This document shows, piece after piece, positions 1 to 6,025 of a stretch of 6,307 nt of DNA; positions within the stretch are counted from its first letter, which is position 1; the number at the start of each line of letters is the position of its first letter. The notes under the pieces were generated by a model, which saw nothing but the letters and a program-made list of their open reading frames with translations, had not been told where the DNA came from and searched no databases. A program made the translations under genes and the position numbers. Source of the DNA: an uncultured Leptolyngbya sp. (GTDB lineage: Bacteria > Cyanobacteriota > Cyanobacteriia > Phormidesmidales > Phormidesmidaceae); NCBI GenBank assembly GCA_937899365.1, contig CALBPH010000608.1, positions 1 to 6,307 of the forward strand, given 5' to 3'.

Positions 1-24
1 TATTGACTAAGACATTAGTCAATA
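1..24. repeat. Perfect 10-bp inverted repeat at window edge
   Basis: The arms TATTGACTAA (1-10) and TTAGTCAATA (15-24) are exact reverse complements around the 4-base spacer GACA. This could be a small hairpin or the site of a dimeric DNA-binding protein. It lies at the very edge of the window and overlaps the possible gene tail, so a longer structure may be cut off. Confidence 0.45.
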
Positions 25-80
25 ATGAACTGGCACGGTTACAGGAATTCTATTCATCCTTTAAATCTCCACGTAGGTAA
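3..80 (+). CDS. Possible 3' end of an upstream gene (partial)
   Basis: One plus-strand frame is open from the window edge to a TAA at 78-80 and reads 25 residues, ending ELARLQEFYSSFKSPRR. The composition is protein-like (charged, helix-compatible), and the strong terminator hairpin that begins inside it suggests that a plus-strand gene ends here. Against this, the hairpin's left arm starts 15 bases before the stop codon, so the last six codons and the stop form part of the stem. The other two plus frames meet stops at once. No family can be recognised from so short a tail, and chance remains a real possibility. Confidence 0.3.
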   Translation: MTKTLVNNELARLQEFYSSFKSPRR

Positions 81-106
81 AGCATCCTTACCTACGTGGA
101 GATTTT
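63..106 (+). terminator. Strong intrinsic terminator of the upstream unit
   Basis: An 18-bp perfect stem pairs 63-80 with 88-105 around the 7-base loop AGCATCC. The right arm is TTACCTACGTGGAGATTT and runs into TTTTCC. The stem is long and GC-rich in its centre, although the U-tract is short. It most likely ends transcription entering from the left and insulates the region ahead of hetC. The mirror-image structure could also stop minus-strand transcripts. Confidence 0.65.
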
Positions 107-185
107 CCTGTTGTTAGTGGAATATCTATTTTTGATAGTACGACAGAATCCATTGAAGACAATGTCATAGGCATATTTCCATTCA

Positions 186-232
186 TTTATTATTATCCTT
201 ACCTGTGTTTTTTGAGTAAGGATAATAATAAA
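186..232. repeat. Perfect 17-bp inverted repeat, no U-tract
   Basis: Bases 186-202 pair perfectly with 216-232. The right arm is GTAAGGATAATAATAAA, and the 13-base loop contains a run of six T. The stem is mostly A-T. No run of T follows it on either strand (AAAACAAAAT on plus, GAATGG on minus), so it does not look like an ordinary intrinsic terminator. It may be a folded RNA element, a cruciform-prone site or a trace of a small mobile repeat. Confidence 0.55.
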
Positions 233-344
233 AACAAAATAGTAGAAGTGATTTTGTATACCAGATATCAGTTTGTAACGGATTTATAAAACAGCTTTGC
301 ACTATTCAGTATTCGATCGTATAAATGAGATGTTCGGAAGTGCA

Positions 345-412
345 CACTAACTAGTTAGACCAGTGAGACTCTTTAGAGTAGTTGATCATTCGTTTTTTCT
401 AACTAGTTAGTG
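345..412. promoter_or_regulatory. Paired identical palindromes, possible double operator
   Basis: The 12-base perfect palindrome CTAACTAGTTAG occurs at 347-358 and again at 399-410, with start points exactly 52 bp apart (close to five helical turns). With their flanks the copies form a 15-bp inverted repeat: CACTAACTAGTTAGA at 345-359 and its exact complement at 398-412. Both copies are also followed within a few bases by AGACTC. Two such sites on the same helix face would suit a dimeric regulator that binds cooperatively or loops DNA. Alternatively the RNA could form one 15-bp hairpin with a 38-base loop. No regulator can be named. The distance to hetC is over 500 bases, so the target gene is uncertain. 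Confidence 0.45.
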
Positions 413-602
413 CAGACTCCAAATACATGCAGATTTTCTCATTTTATTTAAAAACCTCCTTTAATATTTATTGGAGAACACTTTAACAAGCCCCCTTTCA
501 AAACATTGGAAAATGCTTTTGCTCTCTAGAATCATAAAGAATAGAAAAGGTTACAGAAAGGTCAGATCCGCCTTTCTCAGGCAATATTAGCGCGAACTTC
601 AA

Positions 603-695
603 TCACTTAAGCTCAGACTCGAGCTTGGCTATGGCCTGTTTAACCAAGGGTACATTAGAAATATATGGACGCGGCTGAGGTTTATCGATATCCAT
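603..695 (-). CDS. Possible small minus-strand ORF or gene relic
   Basis: On the minus strand an ATG (plus 693-695) opens a 30-residue frame that starts MDIDKPQPRPYISN and ends VKQAIAKLESELK before a TGA (603-605). The frame stays open upstream to a TAG at 729-731. Farther upstream the same frame gives more protein-like pieces (GQHLEDKIISRISNAQ, and EACLSRVIQIEAKEF near 850-900) broken by stops. The number of stops is about what chance predicts, there is no clear ribosome binding site, and I recognise no family. It may be the worn 3' end of a decayed gene, or simply noise. Confidence 0.15.
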   Translation of the reverse strand: MDIDKPQPRPYISNVPLVKQAIAKLESELK

Positions 696-939
696 TGCCG
701 ACCCAACTGCTTTAGCACAGTGATTAAGCTAACTATTTCACCATAGTTATTGGGCGTTGCTGATCCTCGAGATGATTTTATCTTCAAGATGCTGTCCTAT
801 GGGCAGATCAGACTGCTCGGTTCATCTTCTACATCAGCAACGGCAATTATTGAATTCTTTTGCTTCAATCTGAATGACTCTGCTTAAACAGGCTTCATCG
901 GCAAGATACCTGTGCTGTTCCCTTTACAAAGCTTAGGTT

Positions 940-3519
940 ATGAATGAAGGACTCAAGGTGCTGAATGGTCAATCTTTAAGCAAATCCGATAGTTTACAGA
1001 CAACTATATCCAATCTTCTCTGGCATCGGATTTCTTCTGGCTTAGATACGACTATTCTCTCTACGCTTATCTCTAACGCTAATTTTATTGACTATCAGTT
1101 GGGAGATGAGATTGTTAATATATCTGTAAACCTATCTGATTTATGTGTCCGGTTTAGCAAATCAGACGCTAAGTCAGCGACCGTCAACAACTATCTGTAC
1201 TTTATCTGTCAAGGACAGGTGCGGCTACTCTGTACCCCTGACAAACAGACACAACCGATTACGGCGCAGGTGCTTTCTGCGGGAGAAACCTTTGGGTTAG
1301 ACAGTTATTTTCTCCGTCACCCCCTGGCGTATCATGCAGTTGCTGCTAGCAATGTTCAAGTTGCTCAGCTCTCTCTATCAGCAATAGATGACCTAGTGGC
1401 AGGCTGCACTCCCCTGAGACAGCAGTGGACTCAAGAGGCGCAACAGCGAGAGCGGCTAATCTTCTTTAGAACATTGACCTCCTTGGGCTCGGTGCCGGCC
1501 CACAAATTGCGACCATGGGTTGCTTACCTGGAGGAGATGTGGATTGAAGCCGATACCCATATCTATTCAATAGCTTCTGAAACCGATGGACGCTTTTGGC
1601 TAAAATGGGGAGAAGTTGACCTCGGCCAGAATTTGCATCAGCCTCTGGCAATCGGCAGCAGTTGGGGCTACCCTCACACACCACCCGCTGAATGGATTGC
1701 CCGGACTCACCTACAAGTTTACTGCCTGCCTAAGAACACCTGGGAAATTTCAAAAGCACTGTTGCCCGAGCTAGGGGAGCTTGCCTCCGATGGGGCTCAG
1801 AATTTAGCACGTAGCGCCCAGCACAATACCGCTGGCTTCAATCATCGGTCTAATCATCTATCTGAGCCACCCACCCCTCACACACCTCCAGAAGATGCCC
1901 ACAGTGACGGGAAAGATGGGGGAACATGCCTAATTTTACCAAAGCCCGTTAAGCGTCAGTTGCTTGACTGGGTGCATCATTATCCCTGGATAGAACAACA
2001 GAGTTCGTCTGATTGTGGGGCCGCCTGCTTAGCCATGCTGGCTCGTTACTGGGGAAAACGATTTCCCATCCATGCCCTGCGAGAGCGAGCCAATGTAGGT
2101 GTCTCGGGCACCTCGCTCAAGGGGCTGGCCAATGCGGCAGAAAGTTTAGGATTCCATGCTCGACCGGTCAGGGCTAGCTTGGGTCGCATGGTTGGGCAGA
2201 CAAACCCTTGGATTGCCCATTGGGAAGGTAATCACTTTGTTGTGGTGTATGCAATCCAGGGTGATAAAGCAACCATTGCCGATCCGGCAATGGGGGTGAA
2301 AACAGTGTCTAGTCAAGAGTTTGCCATTCGATGGACAGGCTATGCTTTGCTGTTGGACCCGACCCAACGTTTTCGTGAGACAGAGATAAAACAAAAGACA
2401 TCGCTCTGGAGATATGTCCATGCGCTAGTGCCCTACCGATCGCTGATTTTTCAAATCATCGTGGTGTCTTTTTTGATTCAAATATTTGGCTTATTCTCAC
2501 CTTTATTTACCCAAATCATCATGGACCAGGTGATGGTGCAAAAAAGCGCCAGCATGCTGAATGTGGTGGCGGTGGGAATGCTCTTATTTGGTCTGTGGAA
2601 AATCTGTATGTCATCGGCCCAATCATATCTGTTGGGCTATTTTTCAAATCGCTTAAATTTGACCCTGGTGACTGGCTTTATTAGCCATGCAGTTAATTTG
2701 CCCCTAACCTTCTTCGAATCACGACGTGTGGGCGACATCCTCACCAGAGTCCAGGAAAACTCCAAGATCGCTCGCTTTTTGATTGGTCAAATTGTATTAG
2801 CTTGGCTCAATTTGTTGACGGGTGTTGTGTATCTTGGACTCATGCTCTACTACAACTGGCAGCTGACCTTGCTGGTTCTGGGGCTAATTCCACCCATCGT
2901 GATTTTAACCTTGGGTTCCACACCGTTCCTGCGTAAAATTTCCAGGGAGATCTTTAAAGAAGCTGCCGATCAGAATTCTTCTTTGGTGGAAATGATGCAT
3001 GGAATTGCCACGGTGAAGTCAACCGCCACTGAACGAGAAGTGCGGTGGCTTTGGGAAGATCGGGCTACCCGGTTGACCAATGTCTCTTTTAAAGGGCAAA
3101 AGTTTTCCATTGGCCTGGGAGCACTCAACGGTGTGATCAACTCTATTGGGGGAGTTGTTCTACTTTGGGTGGGGGCTTACATGGTGATTCAGGATCAGCT
3201 CACCATTGGTCAACTGGTTGCTTTTAATATGATGATTGGCTACGTCATTAGCCCAGTCCTATCGATGGCAAATTTATGGGATGAACTGCAAGAAGTCCTG
3301 ATCTCCGTCGAACGACTGAATGATGTGTTTGAGGCTGATCCTGAGGAATCACCACAGCATCCTCTTTTAGTTTTGCCAGCCATTAAAGGGGCTGTCACAT
3401 TTGATAATGTCACGTTTAAATATAGCGCCGATGAAGAGAGAAATACGCTACAGAATTTAGATTTTCAGATAGAACCTGGCCAATCTATTGCCATTGTCGG
3501 TCGCAGTGGTTCGGGTTAG
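940..3519 (+). CDS. hetC: HetC-like exporter, N-terminal part without the ATPase
   Basis: This 859-residue open part ends at the Walker A stop. Residues about 60-155 resemble a cyclic-nucleotide-binding fold (FICQGQVRLLC, then GETFGLDSYFL), and about 200-275 look like a second, weaker copy; neither has the RxA phosphate-binding signature. A proline-rich linker follows (about 295-325). Peptidase C39 covers about 350-475, with catalytic Cys359 in SDCGAACLAML, His432 in GNHFVVVY and Asp448 in IADPAMG. These are the residues that cut double-glycine leaders at the inner membrane. The exporter membrane domain covers about 490-770 with hydrophobic segments near 502-524, 540-560, 613-637, 640-662 and 728-790. 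The ATPase begins near 820 (VTFDNVTFKYS) and is cut at residue 859. If made alone, this product could bind and perhaps cleave substrate but could not power export. A GTG at 958 is an alternative start with a better ribosome site. Confidence 0.8.
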   Translation: MNEGLKVLNGQSLSKSDSLQTTISNLLWHRISSGLDTTILSTLISNANFIDYQLGDEIVNISVNLSDLCVRFSKSDAKSATVNNYLYFICQGQVRLLCTPDKQTQPITAQVLSAGETFGLDSYFLRHPLAYHAVAASNVQVAQLSLSAIDDLVAGCTPLRQQWTQEAQQRERLIFFRTLTSLGSVPAHKLRPWVAYLEEMWIEADTHIYSIASETDGRFWLKWGEVDLGQNLHQPLAIGSSWGYPHTPPAEWIARTHLQVYCLPKNTWEISKALLPELGELASDGAQNLARSAQHNTAGFNHRSNHLSEPPTPHTPPEDAHSDGKDGGTCLILPKPVKRQLLDWVHHYPWIEQQSSSDCGAACLAMLARYWGKRFPIHALRERANVGVSGTSLKGLANAAESLGFHARPVRASLGRMVGQTNPWIAHWEGNHFVVVYAIQGDKATIADPAMGVKTVSSQEFAIRWTGYALLLDPTQRFRETEIKQKTSLWRYVHALVPYRSLIFQIIVVSFLIQIFGLFSPLFTQIIMDQVMVQKSASMLNVVAVGMLLFGLWKICMSSAQSYLLGYFSNRLNLTLVTGFISHAVNLPLTFFESRRVGDILTRVQENSKIARFLIGQIVLAWLNLLTGVVYLGLMLYYNWQLTLLVLGLIPPIVILTLGSTPFLRKISREIFKEAADQNSSLVEMMHGIATVKSTATEREVRWLWEDRATRLTNVSFKGQKFSIGLGALNGVINSIGGVVLLWVGAYMVIQDQLTIGQLVAFNMMIGYVISPVLSMANLWDELQEVLISVERLNDVFEADPEESPQHPLLVLPAIKGAVTFDNVTFKYSADEERNTLQNLDFQIEPGQSIAIVGRSGSG
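946..951 (+). promoter_or_regulatory. Shine-Dalgarno GAAGGA favouring the GTG start at 958
   Basis: GAAGGA lies six bases before GTG 958-960, which is in frame with hetC. The upstream ATG at 940 has only TAGG two bases before it, too close to serve as a good site, and an in-frame TAG at 934-936 prevents a longer protein. Translation may therefore begin at 958, six residues later than the ATG. Confidence 0.35.
3517..3519 (+). other. In-frame TAG at the Walker A lysine codon
   Basis: The sequence reads GGT CGC AGT GGT TCG GGT TAG ACA ACG TTA, that is GRSGSG-stop-TTL, where every working ABC ATPase has lysine. AAG to TAG is a single A-to-T change. It separates the two open parts of hetC without any shift of frame. 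The gene's normal terminal stop (4117-4119) is also TAG. Confidence 0.95.
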
Positions 3520-3600
3520 ACAACGTTAGTAAAGCTATTAGAAGGCCTTTACCATCCGAGCCAAGGACGGGTTCTGATTGATGATCACGATATCAGACGG

Positions 3601-4119
3601 GTGTCTCCCCAGTCCCTGCGGACTCAGCTAGGGGTTGTGCCCCAGGAATGTTTTTTGTTTTCTGGCACAATTCTAGACAACATTACCCTATTCCGCCAGG
3701 AATTTAGTTTAGAACAGGCGGTTAAAGCGGCCAAGCTCGCTGAGGCCCATGCCTTTATTCAATCTCTTGCCCTGGGTTACTACACTAAGGTGGGTGAGCA
3801 GGGCTCTACCCTATCTGGTGGGCAGCGGCAGCGCATTGCCATTGCCAGGGCCCTATTGGGTGAGCCTCGAATTTTAATATTGGACGAAGCCACCAGCGCT
3901 TTAGACACCGAGTCTGAGCGTCGATTTCAACAAAATTTAGCCCAAATAAGTCGCGATCGCACCACCTTTATCATTGCCCATCGGCTGTCCACGGTGCGTA
4001 ACGCAGATCGCATCTTGGTCTTAGACCACGGTGTGCTGCTAGAACAGGGAACCCACTCAGAGTTAATGGCCGCCGATGGCCTATATCATCATCTTGCCCA
4101 ACAACAACTTGATCTGTAG
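3601..4119 (+). CDS. hetC: HetC-like exporter, C-terminal ATPase fragment
   Basis: The frame reopens directly after the TAG at 3520. The first plausible start codon is GTG 3601, with no visible ribosome site, so independent translation is doubtful. The 172 residues hold the rest of an ABC nucleotide-binding domain: Q-loop in GVVPQECFLFSGTI, the ABC signature LSGGQRQR, Walker B with catalytic glutamate in ILILDEATSALD, the D-loop, and the switch histidine in FIIAHRLSTV. It ends in the usual HSELMAADGLYHHLAQQQ helix. Without Walker A it cannot hydrolyse ATP alone. The motif conservation argues that the sequence was under selection until recently, or still is. The stop lies 13 bases before the hlyD start. 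Confidence 0.6.
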   Translation: MSPQSLRTQLGVVPQECFLFSGTILDNITLFRQEFSLEQAVKAAKLAEAHAFIQSLALGYYTKVGEQGSTLSGGQRQRIAIARALLGEPRILILDEATSALDTESERRFQQNLAQISRDRTTFIIAHRLSTVRNADRILVLDHGVLLEQGTHSELMAADGLYHHLAQQQLDL

Positions 4120-4120
4120 A

Positions 4121-4125
4121 TGGAG
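4121..4125 (+). promoter_or_regulatory. Shine-Dalgarno site that sets the hlyD start
   Basis: TGGAG lies just after the hetC stop and seven bases before ATG 4133. It supports 4133 as the start rather than the in-frame ATG at 4076, which lies inside the hetC coding sequence and would add a 19-residue extension (MAYIIILPNNN...) of no recognisable kind. Confidence 0.6.
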
Positions 4126-4132
4126 TGCTGGC

Positions 4133-5509
4133 ATGGTAAGTCACTCAACTTTAACGCAATCGCCTAACGCCGATGTTCCTGAGACCCAACGGTCTCAGCC
4201 GATTTCCCCTAGCACTATAACCAACGCGCCAGCGGCGGCATCTAACTGGAGCGAGGCGCTACAAACCACCCTTGACCATCCCCCTGCCGCGCTGCCCCGA
4301 TACATGATCTTGGTGGGCTTTTTGTTTGCTTGTATGTTTGGCACCTGGGCCTGGTTTGGCACCATGCAAGACGTCAGCCAGGCAAAGGGTCAGCTGGTTC
4401 CAGAAGGGGACACCTATAAGGTCCAACCCGTGGCTGCTGGTGAAGTGGCTAAGCTGTTGGTCACCGAAGGCGACGACATTTTAGCAGGGGAAACACTGGT
4501 AGAGCTAAACACCGATGTATTGACATCAGAGGTTGACCGACTATCTAACAACCTGACCGCACTGACAAGTCAGCTCCGGCAAACGCAGACGCTGCTCGCT
4601 CAGACCCGCTATGAAGCCGATGCCCAGCGCGCCATCGCTAACGCCGAGATGCAAACCCAAGAAGCGGCCATGGTTGAATCTCAAGCCAATGTCAGTACCC
4701 ATGAGACTTTAGTCACTCAGCTGAGCACTGACCTGGAAGCCAATGAGTCTCGTTTAGAACGGTTGCGATCGCTACTTGAGGAAGGGGCAATTTCGACAGA
4801 ATATATATTTGACTTAGAACAAACTGTGCGGGATCGCCATCGGATTATGACTGAGCAGCAGGGACAGGTCCAACAAGCCCTGGCTCACTCAAAACAGATA
4901 GAGGCCCAGCTAGATCTCAGACGAGCGGAATCCATCAGGCAGGAGCTAGAAACCCAAGAAAAAATCAAACGACTACGGCTTGAGGCCGATGACCTGGAAG
5001 CCAAGGTGACTGAAACCGACACGCTGCTAGAGACAGCTCAAGTGCATTTAGATCAGATGTTTCTCTATGCTCCGGTCAATGGAACAGTTTCATCGATCAA
5101 TATTAGTAATATTGGTGAAGTCACTCAGCCTGGGGAAACCGTGATGGAGATTACCCCAGCAGACACGCCGTTGGTCCTATCTGCACTGATACCCAACCGG
5201 GAAGCTGGATTGGTCAAGACTGATATGCCAGTCCAAATAAAGTTTGACGCCTTTCCTTTTCAACAATATGGAGTTGTTCCAGGCAAGGTCCTATCAATCT
5301 CACCGGATTCAAAGTCAGATGAGCAGATGGGGGCTGTATACGAAGTCGAAATTGCCCTCGAGCGCGATCATGTTATTCACGAACAACATGCAGTGTCTCT
5401 CAAATCTGTGCATACGGCCAGTGCCGAGATTGTGATTAAAAAACGTCGCATTATAGACTTTCTGCTTGATCCTATTCGACAGCTGAGAAAAAATTCCCTC
5501 AACGTTTAA
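4133..5509 (+). CDS. HlyD-family membrane fusion protein of the exporter
   Basis: The product is 458 residues and should join the inner-membrane ABC exporter to an outer-membrane channel of TolC type. A cytoplasmic N-terminal tail rich in Ser, Thr and Pro (1-55) leads to one membrane helix at about 57-75 (MILVGFLFACMFGTWAWFG). The first half of a lipoyl-like domain lies near 96-125 (AAGEVAKLLVTEGDDILAGE). A long coiled coil follows, about 130-305, rich in Gln, Glu, Leu and Arg. The second lipoyl half is near 309-340 (LYAPVNGTVSSI, GEVTQPGETVMEI), and a beta-barrel region reaches the C-terminus, ending with the common AEIVIKKRRIIDFLLDP tail. Length and order are typical of the family. It begins 13 bases behind hetC and is probably cotranscribed with it. 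No defect is visible, although the partner ATPase gene carries a stop. A specific gene symbol cannot be given. Confidence 0.93.
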   Translation: MVSHSTLTQSPNADVPETQRSQPISPSTITNAPAAASNWSEALQTTLDHPPAALPRYMILVGFLFACMFGTWAWFGTMQDVSQAKGQLVPEGDTYKVQPVAAGEVAKLLVTEGDDILAGETLVELNTDVLTSEVDRLSNNLTALTSQLRQTQTLLAQTRYEADAQRAIANAEMQTQEAAMVESQANVSTHETLVTQLSTDLEANESRLERLRSLLEEGAISTEYIFDLEQTVRDRHRIMTEQQGQVQQALAHSKQIEAQLDLRRAESIRQELETQEKIKRLRLEADDLEAKVTETDTLLETAQVHLDQMFLYAPVNGTVSSINISNIGEVTQPGETVMEITPADTPLVLSALIPNREAGLVKTDMPVQIKFDAFPFQQYGVVPGKVLSISPDSKSDEQMGAVYEVEIALERDHVIHEQHAVSLKSVHTASAEIVIKKRRIIDFLLDPIRQLRKNSLNV

Positions 5510-5588
5510 AGTAGCTTTTCAAAGCCCAGACAGATATAAACTCGCCCTTTAATCAGGGCAACACATATTATAAACGGACAATAACATC
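5510..5588 (+). promoter_or_regulatory. hlyD-hetP spacer with small hairpin and possible -10 boxes
   Basis: This 79-base spacer is AT-rich. GCCCT (5544-5548) and AGGGC (5555-5559) form a 5-bp hairpin with loop TTAATC. Behind it lie overlapping -10-like boxes, TATTAT (5566-5571) and TATAAA (5569-5574); another TATAAA is at 5535-5540. None has a good -35 partner at 16-18 bases. GGA at 5576-5578, ten bases before the ATG, is only a weak ribosome site. The spacer could hold a separate hetP promoter, but read-through from hlyD is equally possible since the hairpin is too weak to terminate. Confidence 0.3.
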
Positions 5589-5966
5589 ATGGTATTTAAT
5601 GCAGAAAAAATGAAATCATCCATGGGTGAAGAAGAGTTTTCACTCATCGTTGATGCCATTTTAAATGGTAAATATTCTTGGGCCTGTGTCCTAATCCTTA
5701 AAAATGCTGGCTATGAACCGGGGCATTACATTCCCTATCGTACGCTTAATCGATTGATCAAAGAAAATGGGTTTCCCGCTTGTGCTCCGTCAAAAGGTGG
5801 GCAGGCTAGGAATTTGCGATCGCATCGATCGGCTACCCCCAGGCGTACCGCTAGCAGCATCAGAGATCTAAGCTATCTGGAGCTCTCTGCCCGGGAGTCT
5901 AAGGAAATAAAGGGGGGATACTTTGCGGCTTGGGCCCATATAGACTCCAGATTGTTGATGTCGTAA
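5589..5966 (+). CDS. hetP: HetP-family protein ending in a double-glycine leader motif
   Basis: Residues about 12-60 carry the HetP domain, with the hallmark GKYSWACVLILKNAGY (27-42) followed by HYIPYRTLNRLIKEN (46-60). HetP proteins act in commitment to heterocyst differentiation in Anabaena; their biochemical role is unsettled, and homologues exist in non-differentiating strains. Residues about 65-92 form a basic, low-complexity linker (RNLRSHRSATPRR) that includes a HIP1 site at DNA level. Residues 99-110 read LSARESKEIKGG and match the bacteriocin-type double-glycine consensus LSxxELxxIxGG at all fixed positions except -7 (Ser for Leu). Fifteen residues follow (YFAAWAHIDSRLLMS). The protein has 125 residues, shorter than the roughly 160 I recall for Anabaena HetP. 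The gene follows hlyD by 79 bases and precedes a terminator. It may be a substrate of the neighbouring C39 exporter. Family membership is firm; which HetP paralogue it is remains open. Confidence 0.85.
   Translation: MVFNAEKMKSSMGEEEFSLIVDAILNGKYSWACVLILKNAGYEPGHYIPYRTLNRLIKENGFPACAPSKGGQARNLRSHRSATPRRTASSIRDLSYLELSARESKEIKGGYFAAWAHIDSRLLMS
5883..5918 (+). other. Encoded double-glycine cleavage motif (C39 site)
   Basis: These 36 bases encode LSARESKEIKGG. Relative to the expected cut after Gly110, L is at -12, S at -11, E at -8, I at -4 and G at -2 and -1, the spacing read by peptidase C39 domains. Cleavage would release the 15-residue C-terminal peptide encoded by 5919-5963. The GG codons lie in a run of six G (5912-5917), so an indel there would change everything downstream. 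Confidence 0.6.
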
Positions 5967-6025
5967 GGGTTATCTCAGTCGAAACGATAGCAAACGACGA
6001 AGTCTTTCTCTAAATTAGCAATGAC

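Larger units (their letters stand above)
107..939. other. Long region without a convincing gene upstream of hetC
   Basis: About 830 bases separate the upstream terminator from the hetC start. The first 320 are AT-rich and hold two inverted-repeat elements, described separately. A 7-bp hairpin pairs 555-561 with 571-577. Between 603 and 927 one minus-strand frame gives protein-like pieces broken by several stops. No tRNA-like or rRNA-like sequence was seen. I checked every GTA triplet in this stretch and found no GTA-N8-TAC (the NtcA consensus), and no convincing -35/-10 pair close to 940. Long leaders with distant promoters are known for hetC in heterocyst formers, so the hetC promoter may lie well upstream here. 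Confidence 0.5.
940..4119 (+). pseudogene. hetC: HetC-like C39 peptidase/ABC exporter broken by one stop
   Basis: Read through a single in-frame TAG (3517-3519), this frame encodes about 1059 residues, close to the roughly 1044 of Anabaena HetC as I recall it. Domain order matches that family: an N-terminal cyclic-nucleotide-binding-like region, peptidase C39, ABC membrane domain, ATPase. The TAG falls exactly on the lysine of the Walker A motif (IVGRSGSG, stop, TTL) and is one base from AAG. Frame and sequence on both sides are otherwise flawless, including Q-loop, signature, Walker B and H-loop, so any inactivation would be recent. In Anabaena, hetC acts early in heterocyst differentiation and lies next to hetP; a hetP-like gene is also close here. 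The identity as a C39 exporter is near certain. The hetC assignment rests on the domain order and the neighbour. Confidence 0.75.

Noticed and set aside
275..288. GTA-N8-ATA as an NtcA site
   Set aside because: It lacks the TAC half-site, and no upstream GTA triplet has TAC at the right spacing.
3499..3516. GRSGSG resembles the PatS/HetN inhibitor pentapeptide RGSGR
   Set aside because: It is the standard Walker A loop of the ABC ATPase; the pentapeptide itself is absent here and in the HetP-like C-terminal peptide.
3517..3519. TAG as a programmed pyrrolysine-type codon
   Set aside because: Cyanobacteria are not known to encode pyrrolysine, and the position demands lysine in every working ABC ATPase.
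4076..4132. Longer hlyD start at ATG 4076
   Set aside because: It would overlap the hetC end, adds an extension unlike HlyD N-termini, and lacks a ribosome site, whereas ATG 4133 has GGAG at good spacing.
5544..5559. GCCCT...AGGGC ahead of hetP as a HetR operator
   Set aside because: The HetR site upstream of Anabaena hetP, as I recall it, has the opposite polarity (GGGG then CCCC) and a different spacer, so this is only a small hairpin.
5796..5801. Earlier GG (residues 70-71, PSKGGQ) as a leader cleavage site
   Set aside because: No LSxxE pattern precedes it; the upstream residues belong to the end of the HetP domain.
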